Shown piece after piece: positions 55,053-64,000 of a stretch of 64,000 nucleotides of DNA (its first letter is position 1; each line of letters starts with the position of its first letter). Origin of the DNA: Aquamicrobium zhengzhouense (GTDB lineage: Bacteria; Pseudomonadota; Alphaproteobacteria; Rhizobiales; Rhizobiaceae); assembly GCF_016124105.1 (NCBI RefSeq), contig NZ_JADGMQ010000001.1:364707-428706 (forward strand), given 5' to 3'. Below the pieces are notes generated by a model, which saw nothing but the letters and a program-made list of their open reading frames with translations, did no database searches and had not been told where the DNA came from. The position numbers were made by a program, and so were the translations under genes.

Positions 55053-57161
55053 CTATCCTGCTCGCAAGAGCCTGACGGCATCATCCCGGCCATACAGATA
55101 AAGCAAGGTCTTGAGCGCCTCTCCGCGAGGGGAGGTCAGCTCAGGATCTCGCTCCAACATCAGGCGCGCGTCGTCACGGGCGATCTGCAAAAGATCCGCG
55201 TGGCGTTCAATTCGGGCCACTCTGAAACCTGGCGCACCGGACTGTTTGGTGCCCAGCAACTCGCCTTCGCCGCGCAATTTCAGATCTTCCTCCGAAATCC
55301 GGAAACCATCCTCAGTCTCGCGCATGACGGAAAGGCGCTGTCTGGCAACGAGACCCAGTGGCTCCTTGTAAAGCAGGACGCAGTTCGACTGGCGATCACC
55401 GCGACCGACACGGCCACGAAGCTGGTGGAGTTGCGCGAGACCAAATCGCTCGGCGTGTTCTATCACGATGATCGTCGCATCCGGCACATCGACACCCACT
55501 TCGATGACAGTGGTTCCGATGAGGATTCGGGTGTCACCGTTCTTGAAGGCAAGCATTGCCGCATCTTTGTCCGGACCGCTCATCCTGCCGTGGATAATTC
55601 CGACTTTATCGCCGAAGATCGGCTGCAGCGCCGCGTAGCGGTCTTCGGCCGACATCAATTTGATGTCTTCGGATTCCTCGACAAGCGGGCAAATCCAATA
55701 GACCTTCTGGCCGCTCTGAATGGCTGACTGAAGGCGATTTACCAACTCTCCGATACGTTCCAGCGGCAGCGTTACGGTCTGAATGGGTTTGCGCCCCGCG
55801 GGCTTTTCCGTGAGGCGGGAGACGTCCATATCTCCAAACGCCGTCAGGACAAGCGTGCGCGGAATAGGAGTCGCGGTCATCACCAGCATGTCCACTGCTT
55901 CACCTTTCGCCGAGATCGCAAGGCGTTGATGCACTCCGAAACGGTGCTGCTCATCAATGATCGCCAGCACGAGGTTCTGGAACTGCACAGCGTCCTGAAA
56001 TATCGCGTGGGTGCCGATCACTATGTCGACATTTCCCTCGGCGATGGCTTTGAGTGTTTCCGTGCGGTCTCGACCTTTTTCACGTCCCGTCAAAATCGCG
56101 GTCTTGAGACCTGCGCTCTCGGCGAGGACCTTGATCGAGGAAAAATGCTGTCTGGCCAGGATTTCCGTAGGGGCCATCAGCGCTGATTGCCCACCGGCTT
56201 CGGCGGCGCGCGCCATCGCCATAAGCGCGACGACGGTTTTTCCTGACCCAACATCACCTTGCAACAAGCGCAACATGCGTTCCGGCAAGGCGAGGTCGGC
56301 ATGAATGTCTTCCACTGCCTTCTCCTGAGCCGCGGTCAGCGAGTAGGGCAAAGCCGCGCGGATCTTCCGTTCCACCGATCCGTTGCCAACCAGGGGGCGA
56401 CCGTCGGCCTTACGGATTCGCTTTCGGACCAGCGCGAGCGCAAGCTGGCCCGCCAGCAATTCGTCATACGCCAGCCTCCGCCATGCAGGGCTGTCTGGAT
56501 TGATGTCGAGAGGATCCGTGGGGTGATGCAGTCTGTGCAACGCCATTCGCAAGCTTGGAAAGTTCTGGCCTCTCGATACTTCGGGATCCAGCCATTCGGG
56601 CAGATCCGGGACGCGATCAGTTCCAGCGAGAATGGCGCGGCGCAGCACCTTGCCAGATAGTCCGGCTGTCAGCGGATAGACATTTTCGAGCAGAGGCAGC
56701 TCATCGGCACGTGCGACCGGCACCATGTGGTCCGGGTGAACCATCGCGGCACGGCCGTTGAAGCGCTCCAAGCGGCCGGAGACGATGACCTCTGAACCTT
56801 CTGGCAACGCTTTGCCGAGCCAATCGCCTCGCGCGTGAAAGAAGGTGAGCGCGATTTCATTTGAGGCGTCATGTCCGTAGACCCGGTAAGGTTGTTTGCC
56901 TTTGCCAGGGGGAGGCGGCTGATGATGATCGATCGAGATCTTCAGGGTAACAACCGTGGCTTCAGGCGCTTCACTGATCAGATAGGTTTTGCGCCGGTCA
57001 ATGATCGAATGCGGCAACACGAAGAGGAGATCACCCACCCTCACGTCTCGTCCGGTGGTATCGTGCGGGACGACGTTGGGGAGTAGCTTGGCCAGTTTCG
57101 GGCCAATCCCATCGAGGACGGTTGCAGGTGCGAAGAGGGGATCAAGCAGGTTCGGTCGCAT
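55053..57161 (-). CDS. recG: ATP-dependent DNA helicase RecG
   Basis: A 702-residue branch-migration helicase for stalled forks and Holliday junctions. The N-terminal wedge domain is followed by the helicase core with Walker A GDVGSGKTVV, the DEQH box (IIDEQHRFG), TATPIPRT and the later QLRGRVGRG. The family C-terminal region with the TRG motif is complete. It is convergent with glmS and divergent from sdhE. Confidence 0.96.
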   Translation of the reverse strand: MRPNLLDPLFAPATVLDGIGPKLAKLLPNVVPHDTTGRDVRVGDLLFVLPHSIIDRRKTYLISEAPEATVVTLKISIDHHQPPPPGKGKQPYRVYGHDASNEIALTFFHARGDWLGKALPEGSEVIVSGRLERFNGRAAMVHPDHMVPVARADELPLLENVYPLTAGLSGKVLRRAILAGTDRVPDLPEWLDPEVSRGQNFPSLRMALHRLHHPTDPLDINPDSPAWRRLAYDELLAGQLALALVRKRIRKADGRPLVGNGSVERKIRAALPYSLTAAQEKAVEDIHADLALPERMLRLLQGDVGSGKTVVALMAMARAAEAGGQSALMAPTEILARQHFSSIKVLAESAGLKTAILTGREKGRDRTETLKAIAEGNVDIVIGTHAIFQDAVQFQNLVLAIIDEQHRFGVHQRLAISAKGEAVDMLVMTATPIPRTLVLTAFGDMDVSRLTEKPAGRKPIQTVTLPLERIGELVNRLQSAIQSGQKVYWICPLVEESEDIKLMSAEDRYAALQPIFGDKVGIIHGRMSGPDKDAAMLAFKNGDTRILIGTTVIEVGVDVPDATIIVIEHAERFGLAQLHQLRGRVGRGDRQSNCVLLYKEPLGLVARQRLSVMRETEDGFRISEEDLKLRGEGELLGTKQSGAPGFRVARIERHADLLQIARDDARLMLERDPELTSPRGEALKTLLYLYGRDDAVRLLRAG

Positions 57162-57275
57162 GACTGGACCATATGACGCCCATGTGTGACGGCAAAGGCT
57201 GACATTGCGGATTTGAGGCGTTATATCCGCCCATCATCCATGGCTTTCCACAGGCCCGAGGGAATTTAATCCGAC

Positions 57276-57563
57276 ATGACGGGAACTACGCGCTCCAGCG
57301 CCAATCTGGATCCACGCCGCAGAAAGATTCTCTACCGCTCCTGGCACCGCGGAATGCGAGAGGTCGACCTGATCCTCGGTTCGTTTGCCGATGGTGAGAT
57401 CGAAAAACTGTCGGAAGAAGAGCTGAACATCTATGAGCACTTCATGTCAGAACTCGATGGCGACATCCTGAAATGGGTTCTGGGCGAGGTGCCGGTTCCG
57501 GCCGAGCATGACACCCTGGTCTTTGCAAAGATCCTGAGTTACCGCGACGCAGCGTTGGTCTGA
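57276..57563 (+). CDS. sdhE: Succinate dehydrogenase assembly factor SdhE
   Basis: A 95-residue protein of the SdhE/Sdh5 (DUF339) family that helps attach FAD to the flavoprotein subunit of succinate dehydrogenase. The RGMREVDLIL motif (residues 25-34) with the conserved Arg-Gly and the acidic FMSELDGDILKWVLG stretch are typical. It lies 7 bases before mfd, an arrangement common in alphaproteobacteria. Confidence 0.94.
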   Translation: MTGTTRSSANLDPRRRKILYRSWHRGMREVDLILGSFADGEIEKLSEEELNIYEHFMSELDGDILKWVLGEVPVPAEHDTLVFAKILSYRDAALV

Positions 57564-57570
57564 TAGCCGC

Positions 57571-60500
57571 ATGAGTATCCTCTCCGCAATCCGCCTACCC
57601 GAAAAAGGTAATGCCATCATTGATGGCATTGCCGATGGCTATGAAGGCTTCGCGCTAGCGTCTATCGCCGCCCAGTTGAGCGAAGCGCCGCTGATCTATG
57701 TGGCGCGTGATGGGCAGCGTATCCCGGCTCTGACTGAGGTGCTGGCATTCGCAGCTCCCGGCATCCCGGTGCTCGAACTGCCAGCGTGGGACTGCCTGCC
57801 ATATGATCGTGTGTCACCGGGGGCGGATGCGGCTTCACGACGCCTGGATGCGATGACGGCGATGGCTGCGCTGCGGGACAAACCGCATCGCGCGATCATC
57901 CTTGTAAGCGCGAATGCATTGCTGCAGCGGATGCCTCCGGCAAAGGCCGTGGCGGCGCAATCCTTCTCTGCACGCCCGGGCAACCAGGTGGATATGAATG
58001 CGCTCCTAGCGCATCTTGAGATCAGCGGCTTCGATAGGGTTCCCACGGTTCGTGATGTGGGTGAGTACGCCGTCAGAGGCGGCATCCTTGATCTTTACGC
58101 GCCGGGTGGCGAGCCAGTGCGGCTGGACTTCTTTGGCGATACGCTGGAATCGATCCGGACCTTTGACCCTGCAACCCAGCGCACAGTTGGCCAAAAGCAG
58201 TCTTTCGCCCTGAAGCCAATGAGCGAGGTGTCGCTCACCCCTGATACAATCAGCCGGTTTCGGCGTTCTTATATCGAGGCCTTCGGCGCGCCTTCACGTG
58301 ACGATGCGCTCTATGCCGCAGTCAGTGAAGGCCGGCGCTTTGCAGGCATGGAGCATTGGCTCCCGCTCTTCTATGAAGAGATGGAAACGGTCTTCGACTA
58401 TCTCCCTGACGCACCGATCGTTTTCGATCATCTCGCACACGAGGCGATTGCAGAGCGGTCAGCACTGATCCTTGATCATTATGAAGCACGGTCGAAGCAG
58501 GGCGACGCATTCGCGGACGCCGTGCCTTACATGCCCGTTCAGCCGCCCCTGCTTTACCTTTCCCCCGAAGAAGTGAAATCACGGCTCGACGCGCGCGTGT
58601 GGGCCGACTTTACCCCTTTCGACACGCCGCCAACGCTTGGACGAGCTTTGCGTCATGCGGGGGCTCGGTCGGGGCGCAATTTTGTTGAGGAGCGAGCAGA
58701 CCCGAATGAAAATGTGTTTGAACATGCAGTCAAACACATCGCTGATCTACGGACGGGCAAACGTCGTGTGTTGATTGCAGGGTACAGCGAAGGGTCGCTC
58801 GACCGCCTGACACAGGTGCTGACCGAGCACGGCCTGGAAAACCTTCACAAGATCGGAGCCATCGGTGAAGTCGAGAAGCTGGGTAAGGGGCAGGCAGGTC
58901 TAGTCGTTCTACCTCTGGAAGCCGGTTTCGAGACGGAAAGCCTCTCAGTCATCGCCGAGCAGGATATTCTGGGCGACCGTCTGATCCGTCGTGCCAAGAA
59001 GCGCAAGAAAGCTTCCGATTTCATTGCCGAAGTCGCAGCCCTTTCCGAAGGGGACATCGTCGTTCACACAGAACACGGCATAGGACGTTTCATCGGACTG
59101 AAGACGATCGAAGCAGCTGGTGCGCCGCACGATTGCCTTGAAATCCACTATGCGGGTGATGATCGGTTATTTCTGCCGGTCGAGAACATCGACCTCCTGT
59201 CTCGCTATGGATCCGAGTCGTCGGAGACCATGCTCGACAAGCTCGGCGGTGTGGCCTGGCAGTCTCGCAAGGCAAAGCTGAAGCGGCGACTGCTGGAGAT
59301 GGCCGGCCAGTTGATCAAGCTTGCAGCAGAGCGCGAGTTGAGACCTGCACCCGTGATGATGCCGCCTGAAGGTGTCTACGCAGAATTTGCCGCACGGTTC
59401 CCGTACGAGGAGACGGACGATCAGCAGTCGGCAATTGACGCAGTCGCGGATGATCTGGCTGCTGGGCGGCCGATGGATCGGTTGATTTGCGGCGATGTGG
59501 GCTTCGGCAAGACGGAGGTTGCCCTCAGAGCTGCGTTCCTTGCTGCAATGGAAGGCTTCCAGGTTGCCGTCGTGGTTCCGACAACCTTGTTGGCGCGCCA
59601 GCATTTTCGCACTTTCAGCCAGCGGTTCGCAGGGCTGCCGATAAATGTGCGTCAAGCCTCGCGCCTCGTTTCGTCGAAAGAATTGTCGCAGACAAAGAAG
59701 GGGGTTACGGACGGCACTGTTGATATCGTCGTCGGCACTCATGCGCTTCTGGGGACGGGGGTAACCTTCAAAAACCTCGGCCTCCTCATCATCGACGAAG
59801 AGCAGCACTTCGGCGTGAAGCACAAGGAGCGATTGAAGGAGCTGAAAATCGACGTTCACGTTCTAACGCTGTCGGCGACGCCTATCCCACGTACGCTCCA
59901 GCTCGCGCTGACTGGCGTTCGTGAGCTGTCTTTGATCACGACTCCGCCGGTCGACCGTATGGCGGTACGCACATTCATCTCGCCCTTTGATCCGCTCGTA
60001 ATCCGAGAGACTCTGCTGCGTGAGCGCTATCGCGGCGGCCAGAGCTTCTACGTTGTCCCACGCATCTCCGATCTTGACGAGATCAAGACGTTCCTCTCCG
60101 AACAAGTTCCGGAACTGAAGGTCGCGACGGCTCACGGTCAAATGGCTGCGGGCGAACTCGATGACATCATGAATGCCTTTTACGACGGCCAATATGATGT
60201 GCTTTTGTCGACGACGATCGTCGAATCCGGCCTCGATATCCCGACCGCGAACACGATGATCGTCCATCGCGCCGACATGTTCGGACTTGGGCAGCTCTAC
60301 CAGCTGCGGGGGCGTGTTGGTCGCTCCAAGCTGCGGGCGTATGCGCTATTCACCTTGCCAGCCCGCAAGACGCTTACCGCGTTGGCCGAGCGCCGGCTCA
60401 AAGTTCTTCAGTCGCTCGACACTTTGGGCGCAGGCTTCCAGCTGGCCAGCCACGACCTCGATATTCGTGGTGCTGGCAACCTGCTCGGAGATCAGCAAAG

Positions 60501-61053
60501 CGGCCACATCAAGGAGGTCGGCTTTGAGCTTTACCAGCAGATGCTGGAGGAAGCGGTGGCCGAACTTCGTGGCACCGGTGAAGCGTTCGAGGAGGGGTGG
60601 TCGCCGCAGATCACTGTAGGAACTGCCGTAATGATTCCGGAAAGCTATGTTCCGGATCTGCAGCTACGCCTTGCCCTTTATCGCCGCCTTGCGGACCTTG
60701 AAACGCCGGGGGAGATCGACGGGTTCGGTGCTGAACTGATTGATCGTTTTGGTCCGATGCCCGAAGAGGTGGAGCACCTGCTGAAGATCGTGTTCATCAA
60801 GGCTCTCTGCCGCAAGGCCAATGTCGAGAAGCTTGATGCAGGACCAAAAGGGGTCGTCATTCAGTTTCGCAACAAGACGTTCCCCGAGCCGGCCGGCCTC
60901 GTTCGTTACATTGCGGAGCAGGGCTCGCTGGCGAAGATTCGTCCAGATCAGAGCATTGTGCTGATGCGGGATTGGCCAACTCCGCAAAAGCGTCTGGCAG
61001 GCTCTGCGGTGATAATGACGCAGCTTGCTAAGCTCGTTGAGAAGGCAGCCTGA
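57571..61053 (+). CDS. mfd: Transcription-repair coupling factor
   Basis: A 1160-residue DNA translocase that removes RNA polymerase stalled at lesions and recruits UvrA. The N-terminal UvrB-like domains (about 1-350) are followed by the CarD-like RNA polymerase interaction domain (GDIVVHTEHGIGRF near 490), the RecG-like motor with GDVGFGKTEVAL, the DEEQ box and TATPIPRT, and the C-terminal TRCF domain. Length is normal. A strong hairpin follows the stop. Confidence 0.97.
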   Translation: MSILSAIRLPEKGNAIIDGIADGYEGFALASIAAQLSEAPLIYVARDGQRIPALTEVLAFAAPGIPVLELPAWDCLPYDRVSPGADAASRRLDAMTAMAALRDKPHRAIILVSANALLQRMPPAKAVAAQSFSARPGNQVDMNALLAHLEISGFDRVPTVRDVGEYAVRGGILDLYAPGGEPVRLDFFGDTLESIRTFDPATQRTVGQKQSFALKPMSEVSLTPDTISRFRRSYIEAFGAPSRDDALYAAVSEGRRFAGMEHWLPLFYEEMETVFDYLPDAPIVFDHLAHEAIAERSALILDHYEARSKQGDAFADAVPYMPVQPPLLYLSPEEVKSRLDARVWADFTPFDTPPTLGRALRHAGARSGRNFVEERADPNENVFEHAVKHIADLRTGKRRVLIAGYSEGSLDRLTQVLTEHGLENLHKIGAIGEVEKLGKGQAGLVVLPLEAGFETESLSVIAEQDILGDRLIRRAKKRKKASDFIAEVAALSEGDIVVHTEHGIGRFIGLKTIEAAGAPHDCLEIHYAGDDRLFLPVENIDLLSRYGSESSETMLDKLGGVAWQSRKAKLKRRLLEMAGQLIKLAAERELRPAPVMMPPEGVYAEFAARFPYEETDDQQSAIDAVADDLAAGRPMDRLICGDVGFGKTEVALRAAFLAAMEGFQVAVVVPTTLLARQHFRTFSQRFAGLPINVRQASRLVSSKELSQTKKGVTDGTVDIVVGTHALLGTGVTFKNLGLLIIDEEQHFGVKHKERLKELKIDVHVLTLSATPIPRTLQLALTGVRELSLITTPPVDRMAVRTFISPFDPLVIRETLLRERYRGGQSFYVVPRISDLDEIKTFLSEQVPELKVATAHGQMAAGELDDIMNAFYDGQYDVLLSTTIVESGLDIPTANTMIVHRADMFGLGQLYQLRGRVGRSKLRAYALFTLPARKTLTALAERRLKVLQSLDTLGAGFQLASHDLDIRGAGNLLGDQQSGHIKEVGFELYQQMLEEAVAELRGTGEAFEEGWSPQITVGTAVMIPESYVPDLQLRLALYRRLADLETPGEIDGFGAELIDRFGPMPEEVEHLLKIVFIKALCRKANVEKLDAGPKGVVIQFRNKTFPEPAGLVRYIAEQGSLAKIRPDQSIVLMRDWPTPQKRLAGSAVIMTQLAKLVEKAA

Positions 61054-61056
61054 TAA

Positions 61057-61090
61057 GAAATGGCGCGGAGATCGTGTGCCGCGCCATTTC
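61057..61090. terminator. Bidirectional hairpin after mfd
   Basis: GAAATGGCGCGG (61057-61068) pairs perfectly with CCGCGCCATTTC (61079-61090) across a 10-base loop, between the convergent mfd and DsbA-fold genes. T-rich bases on both sides (TTTCATATATT on plus; TTTCTTATC on minus) suit termination in both directions. Confidence 0.8.
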
Positions 61091-61107
61091 ATATATTCGG
61101 ACCTGCA

Positions 61108-61806
61108 CTAAGCGTCTTTGGAAAGCTCCCCGCGCGCCTTAGCTGATGCAACCTGCCGGAGCGCATCAACCAATGACGTGGTTTCCTGCGCGCCGACGAG
61201 TACATACCTGTTTTCTAACACGAAGCTCGGAACGCCACTAACGCCCATCGCCCTGGCGGATTGCATCTCTGCACGAAGAGACTCGATGTCTGCCGGGGAG
61301 AGGAGCAGCGCTGCCACCAGGCCGCCATCCATGCCGCACTCCTCAGCGGCTTCCGTCAGCACCTTATGATCGCCAATGTCACGCCCCTCTTCGAAATATA
61401 GCTCGAAGAGCCGCTTCACGATCAAGGATTGAGTGCCATCGGGCGCCTTTGGCGAACCGGCCCAGCGAATCAAGCGATGGGAATCCAGCGTATTGGGCGC
61501 AACCTGAATGTCCTCGAAATTAAAGCGTATCCCGTCAAGTTCGCCTAACTGAGCGATCTGTGCGTGCATTGCGGTGATGCGTTCTTCGCTGCCGAATTTG
61601 TCGAGCATATACTTCGCCCTTGGCAGTCCCTTCGCCGGGACATCTGGGTCTAATTGGAACGGACGCCAACGCGGCTTGATCTGAACATCATCGATGAGGC
61701 TGATTGCCTGCTCGAGCCTTTTCATTCCGATGAAGCACCAGGGGCATACGACGTCCGAAATGACGTCGATGACCAATTCAGTCCGTTCAAGCATGGCTTT
61801 GTCCAT
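61108..61806 (-). CDS. DsbA family (FrnE-like) oxidoreductase
   Basis: A 232-residue thioredoxin-fold protein of the DsbA/FrnE type. The active-site CPWC is at residues 21-24, and the helical insert and the GVSGVPSFVLENRYVLVGAQ strand carrying the cis-Pro are typical. There is no signal sequence, so it is cytoplasmic, unlike DsbA itself; relatives act on protein disulfides or polyketide substrates. The start is directly next to the stop of the peptide-binding protein gene, so the two may be co-transcribed. ATG 61794 (Met5) is another possible start. Confidence 0.92.
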   Translation of the reverse strand: MDKAMLERTELVIDVISDVVCPWCFIGMKRLEQAISLIDDVQIKPRWRPFQLDPDVPAKGLPRAKYMLDKFGSEERITAMHAQIAQLGELDGIRFNFEDIQVAPNTLDSHRLIRWAGSPKAPDGTQSLIVKRLFELYFEEGRDIGDHKVLTEAAEECGMDGGLVAALLLSPADIESLRAEMQSARAMGVSGVPSFVLENRYVLVGAQETTSLVDALRQVASAKARGELSKDA

Positions 61807-63603
61807 TCATTCGTCTGCTTGCCACCACGTCGTGAGCTGCGGGCCCAGCAACGGGGTTACTTCCGGCCGATCAATCTGTTTCCACCGCGCAATCCATCTC
61901 ACAGGCTGATGATAGAGTGGAACGACATAGGCACCCGAAAGCAGGACGCGATCATAGGCCCGAACCGCGGTCTCGAAATCTTCCCGCGTGCGAGCCGACA
62001 AGAGGGCGTCGATCATTGCGTCGATTGCTGGCTCAGCGGCCCCGGCGAAGTTGAACGTACCCTCAATGTCACGGTTTGCTGAGCCCCACCGAAAAACCTG
62101 TTCCACACCAGGGGAGAGCGAAGAGGTGTAGTTGAAGAGCATCGCGTCAAAATCATAAACCCGCTGACGCTGAAGGTACTGGGCCGCATCGACCACTCTG
62201 ATCGTCGCGGAAATGCCAAGCCGCTCAAGTGTGCGGCTCCACGCGGTCGCGACTGGTACAGCTGAAGGGCCGTTGAGCATGATCTCAAACGAAAGGGGCT
62301 TGCCGCTGGCATCCACCAGGTGCCGACCTTCCAGCCGGTAGCCTGCTGCTTTAAGGGCATCCATTCCCTTTCGGAGAAACTCCCGATCCCTGCCCGTGCC
62401 GTCGGAGTGTGGGAGCTGCCACTTTCCGGTAAAAATTTCGGGCAATACCGCATCTGGGAACGGGGCTAGCAGGGCACGCTCTTCGTCACTCGCCGGCGCA
62501 CCGAATGAGGAGAGGTCAGAGCCATCATAAAAACTGCGAATCCGCGCATAGGCTCCGTTGAAGAGGTTCCGGTTCGCCCATTCAAAATCAAACAGACCGC
62601 TCAGAGCATGTCGGACATCGCGGTCGGCGAATACGGGGCGACGAGTATTCATGACGAAACCGTACATGCCAGATGGGAAACGCTTCTCGAACTCGTCCTT
62701 TATGACACGACCGTCGCGCGCGGCCGGGAAGTCGTATCCCGTGGACCAGCGTCCGGTATCCGTCTCGATATTGATGAAGGTCGAGCCCTTCTTGAAGGCT
62801 TCAAAAATCGTGTTGTCGTCGCGGATATAGGTAATGCGGATCTGGTCGTAATTGTCGTGACCGATCTTGGTAGGAATGTCTTTTGCCCAATAATCCGGAT
62901 TACGCTTCAGCGTGATGGATTCGCCAGGCCGAATGGCATCAATCAGATACGGTCCTGAACCGATAATAGGCTTCAGGGTAGACCGTTCGAACTTTTCCGC
63001 ATCGATCGCATGTTCGGGCAGGACTGGCATCAGCCCGAGTATCAGCGGAAGCTCACGATCTGGCTCTGCAAAGGTGAACCGCACGCCCCGTTCGCCGACC
63101 TTCTCGATCTTCGAGACCTTTTTCGCGGTGGTTGCGTACCGCGGAAAACCCTTGTCGCGTAAAAGCTCGAGGGTGAAGATAACATCGTCCGGCGTGATCG
63201 GTTCGCCGTCCGAGAACCGGGCCCGTTCATCAAGGGTGAATTCGACGAAGCTGCGCTCGTCATCCGTTTCGACGGTTTTTGCGATCAGCGGGTAAAGGGT
63301 GAAGGGCTCATCCGCCGAGCGGTGCATGAGCGTTTCGAACACGTTGTTACCCAGCTCAAGATCGACAAGGCCGCGCGCAGCGTCCCCTTGGACGATGAAA
63401 GGATTGACGCTGTCGAAAGACCCTTGCCAGGCATATTCCACTCGCCCGCCTTTCGGCGCGTCGGGGTTTACATAGGGAAAATGGGCGAAGTCTTCCGGAA
63501 GCGCCGGCTCCCCATGCATCGCAATTGCATGGCGGGGGCCGTCAGCCATGGATGGGCAAATCATTGCGCCGACAATGACAAGTGCGGTCGCCAGTAGACG
63601 CAT
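61807..63603 (-). CDS. Extracellular peptide-binding protein, YejA-like
   Basis: A 598-residue solute-binding protein of ABC transporters, family 5, exported by a signal sequence of about 20 residues ending MA-DG. The sequence AMHGEPALPEDFAHFPYVNPDAPKGG region and RVEYAWQGSFDSVNPF are close to the YejA group that binds oligopeptides or microcin C-type compounds. Other matched parts are GSGPYLI and RYRRNPDYW-like KRNPDYWAKD. The permease and ATPase genes are not downstream; the next gene is the DsbA-fold protein. Confidence 0.93.
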   Translation of the reverse strand: MRLLATALVIVGAMICPSMADGPRHAIAMHGEPALPEDFAHFPYVNPDAPKGGRVEYAWQGSFDSVNPFIVQGDAARGLVDLELGNNVFETLMHRSADEPFTLYPLIAKTVETDDERSFVEFTLDERARFSDGEPITPDDVIFTLELLRDKGFPRYATTAKKVSKIEKVGERGVRFTFAEPDRELPLILGLMPVLPEHAIDAEKFERSTLKPIIGSGPYLIDAIRPGESITLKRNPDYWAKDIPTKIGHDNYDQIRITYIRDDNTIFEAFKKGSTFINIETDTGRWSTGYDFPAARDGRVIKDEFEKRFPSGMYGFVMNTRRPVFADRDVRHALSGLFDFEWANRNLFNGAYARIRSFYDGSDLSSFGAPASDEERALLAPFPDAVLPEIFTGKWQLPHSDGTGRDREFLRKGMDALKAAGYRLEGRHLVDASGKPLSFEIMLNGPSAVPVATAWSRTLERLGISATIRVVDAAQYLQRQRVYDFDAMLFNYTSSLSPGVEQVFRWGSANRDIEGTFNFAGAAEPAIDAMIDALLSARTREDFETAVRAYDRVLLSGAYVVPLYHQPVRWIARWKQIDRPEVTPLLGPQLTTWWQADE

Positions 63604-63830
63604 GAAGGGACTCCGAAGGTCAAACTCAATCCGAATCGGCAGACCCTAGCATGAGAGGGAAAGTGCCGGAATCGTGGTTAGGTCAGGCAATTTTGCTTGC
63701 GGGTCTGGATTCGTTTAGCCTGGCGGTGTAACAGGCGCTAGAAGTCATGCTGTCGCCGTATTTGCTGATCACCTGTGCAGCAACCAACGGCTGCCAAGCA
63801 GCTCATATGTCTTGAGAGGATCACGACCCA

Positions 63831-64000
63831 ATGAACAGCCGGAAGACCGACGTGTCCCGCCTTTCAGTTTTGGCAGGCGGTGCTTTTGCCGTAGCGGCCA
63901 TGACGTTGACTCCCGCCGCCGCTCAGCAGCCGGAGATGCCGAAAGGCTGGTTCAAGGCCTGCAGCAAGCAGGAAGACGTAGACATCTGCAATGTCCAGAA
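63831..64000 (+). CDS. IalB family (invasion-associated locus B) protein, 3' end outside the window
   Basis: The first 56 residues of an exported protein start at ATG 63831, with GAGAGGA about nine bases upstream. A signal peptide ends near AAA-QQ (residue 31), and the mature part begins PKGWFKACSKQEDVDICNVQ, the start of the IalB domain known from Bartonella, where it is linked to entry into red blood cells; in free-living rhizobia the role is unknown. The rest lies beyond the right edge. It is divergent from the YejA-like gene. Confidence 0.85.
   Translation, partial: MNSRKTDVSRLSVLAGGAFAVAAMTLTPAAAQQPEMPKGWFKACSKQEDVDICNVQ

Noticed and set aside
1-64000. Mobile elements, prophage, CRISPR arrays or toxin-antitoxin pairs
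   Set aside because: I saw no transposase, integrase, long direct or spaced repeats, or base-composition shift; the gene set is core chromosome.

Overview
The window is about 64 kb of continuous chromosomal housekeeping sequence from an alphaproteobacterium, most likely of the Hyphomicrobiales (Rhizobiales). Reasons: several families typical of that group (BA14K protein, DUF6105, DUF1489, DUF983, an IalB-type protein at the right edge), the pyrB plus pseudo-dihydroorotase pair, a clpS-clpA pair with rhizobial-type proteins, moderately high GC, and many GTG/TTG starts. I see no rRNA, insertion sequence, integrase, prophage or CRISPR array, and no compositional island. Taxon is an inference from gene content read by eye.

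Left arm (1-9.1 kb, mostly minus strand): topA -> rnr -> DUF983 -> Nudix -> MFS transporter (cut by the window edge), the middle genes overlapping by 1 to 4 bases. pyrB -> pyrC' -> plsY -> dprA forms a second minus-strand operon; its dihydroorotase has lost most metal ligands and is predicted to be structural. A small plus-strand gene sits between topA and dprA. From 11.5 to 25 kb come an AidB-type acyl-CoA dehydrogenase, an AEC carrier, ruvX, a UlaG-like hydrolase, gatCA, sdaA, DUF1489, a VWA/DnaJ-membrane pair and a SPOR-tailed D,D-carboxypeptidase.

Middle (25-41 kb): clpS-clpA, a secreted DUF4168 protein, marC, gyrA, coaD, a periplasmic plus a cytoplasmic cyclophilin, queA-tgt, and then the most interesting block: a four-gene operon of a circularly permuted ATP-grasp protein, an alpha-E protein, a transglutaminase-fold protease and the proteasome-like peptidase Anbu. 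Its first gene has its Shine-Dalgarno sequence buried in a 12-bp stem. The operon ends opposite a BA14K gene that has a good match to a general-stress (EcfG) promoter.

Right arm (41-64 kb): tRNA-Lys(UUU) with a clear sigma-70-type promoter, a Glu/Leu dehydrogenase, ccdA, phaC, a small lipoprotein, a class I aminotransferase followed by hom, glpX, recJ, glmU-glmS (UDP-GlcNAc synthesis), recG, sdhE-mfd, a DsbA-fold oxidoreductase, a YejA-type peptide-binding protein and the start of an IalB-family gene.

Novelty is modest. The best candidates are the Anbu operon and its leader structure, a Tgt that lacks three of four zinc ligands, a GyrA with valine at the Ser83 quinolone position, the pseudo-dihydroorotase, and three small genes of 42 to 80 codons. 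Intergenic hairpins and terminators are listed where base pairing can be read directly; all family assignments are from motif and sequence recognition without database searches.
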